Shown in pieces: positions 11,001 to 19,661 of a DNA stretch of 64,000 nucleotides. The notes under the pieces are model-generated. The model searched no databases. It had not been told where the DNA came from and saw nothing but the letters and a program-made list of their open reading frames with translations. The stretch lies in contig CP092874.1 in NCBI GenBank assembly GCA_030710605.1, positions 39,690,164-39,754,163 of the forward strand. Direction: 5' to 3'. The translations under genes were made by a program, and so were the position numbers. The stretch is from Cordylochernes scorpioides (Eukaryota > Arthropoda > Arachnida > Pseudoscorpiones > Chernetidae). Each line of letters begins with the position of its first letter. The stretch's first letter is position 1.

Positions 11001-12113
11001 CTGAAAGGGTCAAGATACGTTATCCCAGAGAATATCAGGAAAGGGTTGCTCCAAAGAATCCACGAAGGACACCTTGGGATAGTGAAATGTCGTGAAAGGG
11101 CCAAAGGATCCGTCTGGTGTCCCCGGATCACAAGCGAAATTGAGGAGATGGTCCGAACATGTCCTATGTGTATTGAGGAAAGAACAAATCGACATCAGCC
11201 ACTATTACCCTCAGAGCTTCCAAATTGTCTTTGGGAGAAAGTTGGGGTTGACCTCTTTACACTAAAGGGCCAAAACTATTTGTTAATAACAGACTATTAT
11301 TCAAGATACCCAGAAATTGCAAGATTAGAGGACATGACATCAGCTTCTGTAATAGTCCACTGTAAGTCCATCTTTGCAAGGCACGGAATTCCTTTGGAAG
11401 TTCGGAGTGACAATGGCCCCCAGTTCGGATCACCATTCAAAGAATTTGCCCACGATTACGGATTTACTCATGTCACCTCCAGTCCAAGATACCCGCAGAG
11501 TAACGGCTTCATAGAATCTTTTGTAAAAATTGTTAAAGGAAGAATTAGCAAGTCAAAGGATCCATATCTGGCTTTGCTGGCATATCGAGCTACACCACTT
11601 GCAAATGGCTTCAGCCCAGCAGAACTTAGCATGGGACGGCGGGTTCGCACTACCATTCCAACACCAACGAAACAACACCAACCACCCAATCTAAAGAATT
11701 TGAAAAATCAAGAAGCTATTCAAAGGGAAAAACAAAAATACTACTTTGATCGAGCAAAAGGAGTACGAGAACTGCCTCCATTGGATGTAAATGATCGAGT
11801 TTGGCTGACGCACCTTAAAACTCCCGGAGTCATCATTTCCAAAGCAGATACTCCTAGATCTTATATGGGTGATATACCGAGAGGAAGGGTTAGAAGAAAT
11901 CGCTTCCATCTACTTCCTACTGGTCAGAGGTCTCCAGGGTGTCCACACTTCGAGCCAGACGAAGAGCCATATATAAATTACCCAGAAGCCAACACACACA
12001 CTTCAGATGCTCCTACGGATGTGACCGATTCATCAACATCTCCTAAAGAAGCACTTTATAGGACTCGCTCTGGAAGAACAGTTCGTCCGCCCAGACATTT
12101 TGGAGATGACTAG
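8089..12113 (+). pseudogene. gag-pol polyprotein of element 1, inactivated by one frameshift
   Basis: Encodes the proteins for retrotransposition: a capsid-like gag, protease, reverse transcriptase, RNase H and integrase. Visible in the first frame (8089-10020): zinc-knuckle pair near residues 229-262 (CFRCGKEQCPAKDAICNKC, then GHFAKVC), protease IDTGA near 302, RT with CHMDDIMVYG near 620. The second frame (10047-12113) continues RT, then RNase H (SADASSFG, near 115), integrase H2C2 finger (HEGHLG...CPMC) and the D, D, E residues in GVDLF, RSDNGPQF and NGFIESF. The two frames join if one base is missing near 9985, so pol is broken there. A 120-bp in-frame insertion lies inside RT (see 9699-9832). 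No env or chromodomain seen. Confidence 0.9.
9699..9832 (+). repeat. In-frame palindromic insertion in the RT domain
   Basis: ACTTACCACATTTA occurs at 9699-9712 and 9819-9832, exactly 120 bp apart, so the insertion keeps the frame and adds 40 residues to RT just before TPFGRFRFKRLPFG. Within it 9710-9793 is an 84-bp perfect palindrome (42-bp arms, no spacer). Such a structure usually comes from template switching, but could be an assembly error. Confidence 0.85.
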
Positions 12114-12135
12114 AGCTAATCTCTAAGAGGGGAGA

Positions 12136-12330
12136 TGTGATGTAATTGTAAATATTCAGAGAATTTAGAAGAGTAATTATCATCATGTTTTATTTATGGT
12201 TTTGCATATAGACAGCTCGAGTTAGGATATATATAGAGATAACTGGAAGTCGTTAGTTTGTTAGAAAGTTCCGTTTCTTAAATAAAGAATTGTTCATCAT
12301 CGTATCCAGATTCCTTAGAGAAACAAAGCA
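12136..12330 (+). repeat. 3' LTR of element 1
   Basis: 195 bp, ends AAAGCA against target duplication GATAC (12331-12335). One of the few differences from the 5' LTR is in the last four bases (ATCA versus AGCA). Confidence 0.93.
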
Positions 12331-12335
12331 GATAC

Positions 12336-12708
12336 AGCTTAGTACGGTATATTTATTATAAGAGCTTTACGAGTAGAATAGCAACTATATACAGTAGATG
12401 GACTTGCCTACATTGTCCGTCACCAGAGGGATCCTCCTCGTCACCGTCTTCTCGGTCAGTCCATACGGCCACACGCCCGGAGCCAACTTCCCGTAGCCAA
12501 CTTGCCGCGTCTGTTGTCACCGCCGTTATCTCTGCCACTGTCCTGCTCCCCCCACATTGGAATGTCATCCTGGCGCCTGTCCTCCCCCACACACACCTGG
12601 GCCATCCTCCCGCAGCTGGAATCCATCCACCTTTCCACAACTTCACCCTGGGATCTCTGCCTCTCGGATATCTTGTCATACAGTGAGGAGAGAATAACCC
12701 ATATTACA
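12336..12708 (-). repeat. LTR of element D, distal part
   Basis: Continuation of the LTR begun at 7735. It ends (plus strand) CCCATATTACA, complementary to a minus-strand start TGTAATATGG, giving a TG...CA LTR of about 450 bp once element 1 is removed. GC-rich at 12430-12660. No second LTR is visible because of the gap. Short ORFs here are shadows. Confidence 0.55.
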
Positions 12709-12727
12709 ATATATTAAAAATAATAAA

Positions 12728-12990
12728 GGCATATCCTGACCAAAAGCACATGTGCTTTTTAGATGGCAGAGCGCCATCTAGTGGAGCAAAAATAAACTAA
12801 GATTTATTTAACTTTCTCCGTGATATTTGGCCAACCCAATTTCTTGATAAATCAAGAAAAGCCATCCACGAACGCGTTTCGCGCTGTTGGCGCTCGTCAG
12901 CGTGGAGCAGGCTGGAAATATATTTATTAACGGGACTGCTAACCAAAATAAAATGATTTTTGAGTCCCAATGGCCGCGTAAAGCGGAATA
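12728..12990 (-). mobile_element. Hammerhead-carrying retroelement, single orientation
   Basis: Read on the minus strand: an upstream segment (about 12990-12906), a hammerhead at 12905-12866, then a downstream unit matching the left arms of the foldbacks at 3768-4061 and 62612-62919, through TTCTTGAT, CCACTAGATGGCGCTCTGCCA-type sequence and the 3' end GGATATGCCTTTATT. This single-orientation copy shows what the foldback arms are derived from. No ORF. Confidence 0.7.
12866..12905 (-). ncRNA. Hammerhead ribozyme, complete core
   Basis: Minus-strand order: CCACG (12905-12901), CTGACGA (12900-12894), stem II GCGC/GCGC with loop CAACA (12893-12881), GAA (12880-12878), palindromic stem III ACGCGT (12877-12872), cleavage-site U (12871), then CGTGG (12870-12866) pairing with CCACG. 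Every invariant core base is present and stem II is a perfect 4 bp. This is the cleanest ribozyme in the window. Confidence 0.82.
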
Positions 12991-13107
12991 TATACAAACC
13001 ACTATGATCAGGCTGGGGAGGCTAGGGACAGGACCTCCGTCAGGGAAGAGGCAGGTTAGGCCGGATTGGGTCCGCGGAGGTCAGGAGGCAGGAAGAGGGC
13101 GGGAGGA

Positions 13108-14030
13108 CTAGAACTTTGCAGCTCTAGCTCTGGCAGTTGGGCAAGACATTGATCTTGCCTCGTGGTCGGCAGAGAGGCCCTTGGCTGAGCAGTTGTCGCA
13201 CTTGGCCGTGCGCGGGTTGGCGAGAGTTGGACAGCTTTGGCCTTTGTGGTGACCAGAAGCGCAGTGGAAGCAGGTGACCGTAGCCTTGGTGCACCTATCG
13301 GCGTTGTGGCCGTAGCCACAGCAGCGGTAGCAGACGCGGACAAACTCCTCGTAGTTCAGGATCACGTGGTCCACAATGATCCTGCCGCGTCTTCCAATGG
13401 CCTTGTACGAAGCCAAGTCCAGCTCGATGAAGGCCGTGCAGGTGCCTTTTATGGTCGGAAATCTGTGTGCCACTCGGGACAGACTTATCTCCAGGAAGCT
13501 GGCTGAGGGCATCGGTGGAAAGGAGGTCCTTGACAATGTCTTTATCCGCGGTTTCCGCCTCCACGTTGAAGAGGCAGATTCTTGGGAGGAATTGTCTCTG
13601 TTTCCGGACTTTCGGGCCTTGGAGCTTGTTGTCCAGGGCAGAGATGACGGCAGGAATGGCCTCTGGAGGGTTGGAGTGCAGCACCAGTTTTCCCCTGGTG
13701 CACAGAGACGCCTTGGGGCAGAGTGTGGGCAGCGCGGACAGCTTTGAGGATGTCCCGTGGGTCAGCCTGCGGGTTATCTGCTATAACCACGATGTGGACT
13801 GCAGATTTCTCTCCATTGAGTGTGCCTTTGGCAACGGCAGGCTTGGGGGCGCTGGAAGATGCAGGTTTGGCTGGAACCAGTGATTTGGTCCTCTTAGAGG
13901 GCGGGTTTGACGCCTCTGGCTGCTTCCTCTTGGTTGGAGCAGGATCTGGCTTCTTGGGAGCAGGTGCTGCCACAGGAACAGCAGATGGAGCGGGGGTGGC
14001 AGGCTTGATGGGCTCGGTCTGAGGGCGTGC
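13108..14030 (-). pseudogene. LINE ORF1 (gag-like, zinc knuckles), frameshifted
   Basis: A GC-rich minus-strand coding relic read through three frames (about 14030-13685, 13684-13537, 13536-13108). N-terminal part is Pro/Ala/Lys-rich and low-complexity; the middle has VSVHQGKTGA and NPPEAIPAVISAL blocks; the C-terminus has two CX2CX4HX4C knuckles (CYRCCGYGHNADRC, CFHCASGHHKGQSC) and a third variant (CDNC...H...C). This is the ORF1 arrangement of R1/I/Tx1-type LINEs, where ORF1p binds RNA. At least two frameshifts make it dead. No ORF2 follows on this strand, so it may belong to the same broad type as the plus-strand LINE at 19662. Confidence 0.75.
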
Positions 14031-14395
14031 CCAAATCCATATATAATTATTTATTTTAAAATGCTTATTTTCGATCATATTGTAAGGTAGAAAATTAGAA
14101 AATACAACTTCAGGATGAAACGGTAATTTATTTAATGTAAGCACAAAATCAACATTTATAAGATACAAGATAAGCAATGAGAAAAATTTACAGTGTATCA
14201 AAATAAAAATATAGAAATTAAAAATATTTTCATAGAATAATACATAATCTACTACAATATAATTTATTTTCTAATATTTCGTATAGCAACACGCCAAACT
14301 TCTTCGGGAAACAAGATTTTTTTAGATGCTCGCGTATCAATTCACGAGAATGTACAACTGCTGTAAAATTTAAAATATCTAGAACCTACAATATA
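14031..14395. other. AT-rich spacer
   Basis: Low-complexity AT-rich DNA between the LINE ORF1 relic and the LTR of element A. I see no gene or clear repeat. Confidence 0.6.
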
Positions 14396-14905
14396 TGTGG
14401 TAATTTAAGAATAATAAAACACATGTGTAAATACTCCCCACCCCTTCTTACACCCCCTACTCTAATGTTGACTTTCAATCATTGTACCCAATCCTCCTTT
14501 AATCCATTAACTTTGTATGTGTCGTTTTGGTGTGTTCAAATAAATACAAAGGCATCTAGAGAACGTAGCAACCAAAACCAAACTATCGAAACCAAAACCT
14601 GAGATCAATCGCCAGACACCGAGGCACGTCGTCACGCTTGAGCTAAAAAGGGGCTTGCCCCGCAGCCAATCAGAGTCAAGGTTAGTTAGTCAGTTGAGTG
14701 TTACAAGAGCAGACAGCAGCAGCAGATAGTTCGTTAGTAGGTGGCCCGCCGGCCGCAAGGTCGCTGCGTTCTCTCTCTCTGATGCCTCGGATTCCCCTTT
14801 GATTCGTCTCTGTGTGCTTTACCACTCACCACCATCACGACTGCGCAATCACCATCTTACCCCACGACTCAATACAGCAAACCAAAATACCAAAACACCA
14901 CAGCA
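14396..14905 (+). repeat. 5' LTR of element A
   Basis: 14396-14761 matches 19296-19661 with about two differences. By analogy with B the LTR probably continues to about 14905 (ending near ACACCACA, just before the first GTCGAC), a stretch the truncated 3' copy lacks. The initiator-like block TTAGTCAGTTGAGTG near 14685-14700 is shared with B. Confidence 0.7.
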
Positions 14906-14907
14906 AA

Positions 14908-15147
14908 GGAAGAAAGTCGACAGCATTCGACATAGAGTCGACGGCATTCCACAGTAAAGTCGACAGCATTTCCACAGAGAGTCGACGCAATTCCACATAA
15001 AGTCGACAGGATTACGACACAGCAGCACACCACAGAGGGATTTCGACAGAAAGTCGACATCAACACCACAGAGAGTCGACAGCATTCCACAGAAAGTTGA
15101 CACGCATTTCGACAGTGAGTCGACAAGATTTCACATAAAGTCGACAG
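14908..15147 (+). repeat. GTCGAC leader tandem repeat of element A
   Basis: About ten imperfect units of about 20-25 bp built on AGTCGACAGCATTCCACAG. The single leader copy in element B (AGAGTCGACAGGATTACCAC at 48688) lies directly after its LTR, where a primer binding site is expected, so A appears to have amplified the primer-site region. ORFs called across it on either strand are artefacts. Confidence 0.75.
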
Positions 15148-15148
15148 G

Positions 15149-15490
15149 ATGAACAAAGACGAAAAAGAAGCCCGAGAGCAGGAGATCGGAGAGTTCCCCA
15201 ACAACGACTACGGCCCAACAACACCACCACCCCATCTTGGCACCATCATCCTTCTGTTGGCAACCATCCTAGAAAGACTGCAACCCCTTCATCCCCGAGA
15301 CCTGGATCTTACCGCCTTTGATGCCTTCCCCCGTCCATCTCTAGCCATCACATCTTACGCTCAACGCCAGCAATCTCCCGAAGTTTTCAACTCAAGCCGG
15401 AATCATCCTTTCCAAGGTACTTTATATCTATCTGCCTGTCTTCCATGCTCCCACTTTCCTGCTATTTTAGTTTTCGCATACAATATATAA
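15149..15490 (+). pseudogene. gag N-terminal remnant of element A
   Basis: Starts at the first ATG after the leader repeats. About 90 residues with an acidic start and LGTIILLLATILERL, then RDLDLTAFDAF, which lines up with REIDVSPYDGTF in the gag of B. Capsid and zinc knuckle are missing; sequence becomes AT-rich non-coding after about 15420. Confidence 0.5.
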
Positions 15491-16039
15491 TGCCTATTTT
15501 CTTAGTTATAGCCCTTTTTCTCAAATAATTTTAAATATCAATTTTGCCATAGTTGTTTTGCCTTTTAAATTGCACCACACCTGTAATACTTTTAAACATT
15601 ATTTTGCTCTGCATAATTTGTACCTAAATATATCTCACATTCCATATTTTACTTTTGAAAATTTGCAAATAGGTTTAACCATTTACAACTATAAATTCTT
15701 AACACCATATGTAAAACAGTCAGCCAAGAGGACAACAACAAAATAAATTTACCTATTTTATCACATCTTCAATATTTTTTAAACTATCTTTAACATGTTA
15801 AAAAATGATATTTCCACTATATATTCGATATGACCGCAATACCTTATGGCTTCACAGTTCGATATTTTTTTTGTGTTTAAATTCCCTAACTTTTAATATT
15901 TTGATATTTTTCTCATTTAACTTCATTACTTAAATGTTATTTTAAAAATTTGCATTTTAAACTCCATTGCTTATTTACTGTGTTAATATCTAAAAGCGTT
16001 TCTGTCAAAATGTTAATTTAGCGATACCAACGCACACAA
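15491..16039. other. AT-rich non-coding interior of element A
   Basis: No gag or pol similarity visible; occupies the place of the deleted gag-pol core. Confidence 0.5.
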
Positions 16040-16522
16040 TTGAAAAACACGACAAAGATAAACAAAAATTTGATCTTAATCACAAAACACCTAACTTCGA
16101 AATTTTGGAGACCTCGTTCTTGTCAAAGTGTACCATATCCTAACACTGGAAAAATTACCCCTTATTTCACAGGTCCCTACACAATTTTAGAAATTATTTC
16201 TCCCAATGTGGTAAAGATTAATAGACCAAATCAACCACTCAATAAGAAACACGACACAATACATGTCAACAAACTCAGGCCCTACACAGAAAGCGTCCCT
16301 CATATAGCACCCCCCACCATACAAGCACATATTGTTCAACCCAAAGACAATGACTCATTTCTGTTCCGACATCTCTCACCGGACTTGTTCCAAGAATACC
16401 AACTCCCGATCAAACCATCCAGCAGCCAACCTCTCCTACCTCTAACCCCAAATCTTTGTACCCTAATCCAAGTAGAATCGACTTCAAGTAACAATTCTTC
16501 CCCAGCTACAAATCAATCATGA
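16040..16522 (+). pseudogene. pol C-terminus (integrase tail) remnant of element A
   Basis: Matches the end of element B's pol: PYFTGPYTILEIISPNVVKI against PYFTGPYKIIEIISPNVVRI, then NRPNQPLNKKHDTIHVNKLR. This is the post-catalytic integrase tail; the DDE core is absent. The first residues are out of frame with it. Confidence 0.75.
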
Positions 16523-16726
16523 ACCAACCCAGTCCCAAGTCAAGTCATCAGCCCTCCAACATAAATGGCTCAGCCCACAACAAATCTCTCTCATAAAACA
16601 TATAGGATACAATATGAAAACATTTTTGATTTTCCACTTAATTCTCCTAATTTACACGCTAACAATGCCCTTCTCCACCGTCCCGCTAATCACACTTATC
16701 TACATAGGAATATACGCACAAAAAAA

Positions 16727-18140
16727 CAATGGTTGCCTGTAAAGTCGGTTTTACGGGCGAAGATTTTACGTGACAACGGTAGAATATTTATTGATATGAA
16801 TATAATTAAATTGCACAATAGGAACAAGGAATTGAATGAAAATAAGAATTGCACAAATTTTAACTATAGAAATATATTTTGTTTACTAAAACATTGTACA
16901 TGTAAACTTAAACTTAACTAATTCCTATTTGAGTGATTTTGTTGAGGATAGGACGATGATAGGAGAAATATGAAATGAAAGGAAGTGTTTCTGCTGTAAT
17001 GTGTCTTGCGAAAGTCAAGTCGATAGTTGTTCCTTTTAACGTAGTTGACTTAGAAACGTTTGATACGCAATCAAGATTATACGTATTTTTCATGAATTTA
17101 AGAAACGAGTTGTCAGGCTTTACGTTTTTGTTAAAATCACCACACAGAAGAATCGGTATACTAGAATCAACTTGCACGAACGGTGGCACGTACTGGCTGT
17201 TGTGAATGTACGGACCGAGTCCTTGCCATAGTAACATTCCAATATCCTGCATACTAGCTCCTGGATGAATATATACAGCACCGAGTATAAACTTGAAGCT
17301 AGTATTAGCGGCGAAGCAAGTAACTTCAGTCATGCACATGTCACCCTTGGTTTTAATGACACGAGTTACGTCTGTAATCGCAACTTGGAACACTTCCGCC
17401 GTAGATGTCGATGATAATTTACGATAGATCGCCACTCCACCAGCCGCGTTGGTATTTGAAAATCAAAACACTTATTCAGATCGAAGGTTCAAATTTTTGC
17501 TAAATAAATTTGAAATTAAATAAAATTTGTAATTGTAAATGATGAAGTTGAAAATTAAAACATTTACTTAAATTAGATGTTAAAATTCTTGCTCAACACA
17601 GTTTAAATAAAGTTTTCTTATATCTGCCACTTTTTGCCACTTTCTTATATCTGCCACTTTCAAATTTTTGCTAAATAAATTTGAAACTATTTAAAATTTG
17701 TAAAATAATAATTAATTAATTAATTAATTTTAAACTAATAATTTACTTAACACTATCAACATTTATCAATAGTATGACATAACCTATAAACTCAGTTTCT
17801 CAACTTTTGTGTCAATCTAACAATTAATCAATCAATCATAGTTTACGATAATGAAATATCAGTGTACAATTATTTACCTTTATTGTTGTAGTTGTTGTAA
17901 ATGACGAATCTAAGCACTCCACATTTTCACTACAGACACAGCTGACGATACTTTAACCACACGTGTGAACTTGTATTATGACGCTTTCTTGTTTTTCCAA
18001 CGCCAAGAACGTTCGAGAAAGACAAAGACAGAGACAAGCATGCGCCGATTCAATGCGCCTAATTCTCTAGCGCTGCGCGCGCAGCACTCTCGTTCGATGA
18101 CTCATCGTAACGTTACCGGGCGTTACACTTTTTCATAAGT
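16727..18140 (-). mobile_element. Helitron/Helentron-like fragment inside element A
   Basis: Begins ATGGTTGCCTGTAAAGTCGG TTTTACGGGCG style sequence and contains an endonuclease ORF on the minus strand followed by AT-rich spacer and a GC-richer end near 18000-18140. No Rep or helicase part is present. Boundaries are approximate. The alternative is a LINE endonuclease fragment. Confidence 0.45.
16914..17461 (-). pseudogene. Endonuclease/exonuclease/phosphatase-fold domain, partial
   Basis: About 180 residues. The frame continues upstream of the Met at 17435 through NTNAAGGVAIYRK. It has the central LLCGDFN motif of AP-endonuclease-like nucleases and the C-terminal TTLKGTTIDLTFAR, then ISYFSYHRPILNKI. 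That ending is, in my recollection, typical of endonuclease domains linked to PIF1-like helicases in arthropod Helentrons. The catalytic Asp/Asn (GDFN) and terminal His (YHRP) are present. The N-terminal part of the fold (first catalytic Glu) is missing. Confidence 0.6.
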
Positions 18141-19295
18141 GACTCCCAGCCGCAACCTAATTTAAGACGTTGTCACGTCAAAACTGATAGACTTTTTCAA
18201 CTACAAGAAGCCATTTTCCAACTCCTTACCATCATCTGTACTTTGATAGGAGAAACCGTTCAACGTCTATTTAGAACTGCCCCACCACCTACGTCCTGAC
18301 AACTATTTCCCTTACATCACAGATAACTCATCCCAACATTTTTTTTTTGTACTCCACATGTTGTACCATACTACCCTGCAACTATCTCCCTTAAAATCAA
18401 TGTCTTGTCGCAATGCTGCACATTGACTCGTTTGTCAACCTATGTACCCACACATTTTTGTTTCTCACCCTATGTTACCACTGCAACATCTTTTCAAGCG
18501 ACCTTTAAAGCCTATAGTGGACTTTTTACAAATTTTAATCAATGTTTTTCTTTTTTTTTCTCTCTCTCTCTCTCCCAAGTACTCGAGACGAGTACCATTG
18601 TCCCACTTTTGTAAATAACATCATATTTTAACCTTGTTTCACCATTTTTATTTTCACACCTCTCAACTTCTGCAATTGTTTTTTCTCAACAACCACGAAA
18701 TTACCTTTCCTTTCACCAAACCTCTCTCAACAACCACGAAATTACCTTGCCTTTCACCAAAACTTACCATCTAAGCGGCTCTTTTCACCACCAGCGCGAC
18801 CCATGTCTTTGTCAGTTTTTTTTTTAATGTGATGTTTTTCTTTGTTTTAATATGTTCATTTTTTTTACACTTGCAGAAATTCCCTTGATGTAGTTTGTCC
18901 ATACACCAAGCTTGAAAACTCTGCAGGCATTTTTTTCACTCACTCACCATCGCGCGATTTTCATTCTTTTTTTTTCCCCCACCCAAGACCGCTAAGTGGA
19001 GAACAATAGTTTTTTGATCCCTTGTTAACTAGTTCCAAAGCGTCCTAGCAAAACGCCTTGCAAACCCATGTTCTCAAGCTGATCCTACTGTAAACCAATT
19101 TAATCACCATGTTGTCTTTTTTTAACAGTTCATACTTCATCTTTCCATTCTGTCACCTTGTCGACCGCCAATTCTTACCACCCTGTAAATAGCTTTGTTT
19201 GTTACCCAATTAATTTTTCCCAAAAATTACTTCCCATCTACCAGAATTTAACTCAGGCTGCCCCTTTTTAAATTCTTCAACGCAGGGGGCCCATC
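18141..19295 (+). other. Post-pol non-coding tail of element A
   Basis: T- and C-rich, no long ORF, like 53015-55241 in element B. Contains a direct repeat of about 45 bp (CTCAACAACCACGAAATTAC near 18683 and 18723) and a (TC)n run at 18558-18576. Confidence 0.55.
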
Positions 19296-19661
19296 TGTGG
19301 TAATTTAAGAATAATAAAACACATGTGTAAATACTCCCCACCCCTTCTTACACCCCCTACTCTAATGTTGACTTTCAATCATTGTACCCAATCCTCCTTT
19401 AATCCATTAACTTTGTATGTATCGTTTTGGTGTGTTCAAATAAATACAAAGGCATCTAGAGAACGTAGCAACCAAAACCAAACTATCGAAACCAAAACCT
19501 GAGATCAATCGCCAGACACCGAGGCACGTCGTCACGCTTGAGCTAAAAAGCGGCTTGCCCCGCAGCCAATCAGAGTCAAGGTTAGTTAGTCAGTTGAGTG
19601 TTGCAAGAGCAGACAGCAGCAGCAGATAGTTCGTTAGTAGGTGGCCCGCCGGCCGCAAGAC
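19296..19661 (+). repeat. 3' LTR of element A, truncated
   Basis: 366 bp nearly identical to 14396-14761; the downstream part of the LTR is missing, and sequence switches to the LINE at about 19662. No continuation of the LTR is seen beyond the LINE. Confidence 0.85.

Larger units (their letters stand above)
7810..12330 (+). mobile_element. Ty3-like LTR retrotransposon 1, complete, TSD GATAC
   Basis: A 4.52-kb element with 195-bp LTRs at 7810-8004 and 12136-12330, both TG...CA, flanked by GATAC at 7805-7809 and 12331-12335. The leader starts TGGTGGCAGCGG (8005), the tRNA primer site; the polypurine tract AAGAGGGGAGA is at 12125-12135. gag and pol lie in one frame until a frameshift. The LTRs differ at only a few positions, so insertion is fairly recent. 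It sits in the LTR of element D, in opposite orientation. Confidence 0.93.
14396..19661 (+). mobile_element. LTR retrotransposon A, gutted, relative of element B
   Basis: Bounded by near-identical LTR sequences (14396-14761 and 19296-19661). The interior retains a leader with GTCGAC repeats, the N-terminus of gag (15149) and the C-terminus of pol (16040-16522); the rest of gag and pol is deleted. A polypurine/GC tract GCAGGGGGCCCATC precedes the 3' LTR. The 3' LTR stops abruptly at 19661 where LINE sequence begins. A Helitron-like insert lies in the post-pol region. Confidence 0.85.

Noticed and set aside
14812-15204. Overlapping ORFs on both strands in the GTCGAC repeats
   Set aside because: Cys/Leu-rich or His/Ser-rich translations of a tandem repeat in an LTR element leader; not coding.
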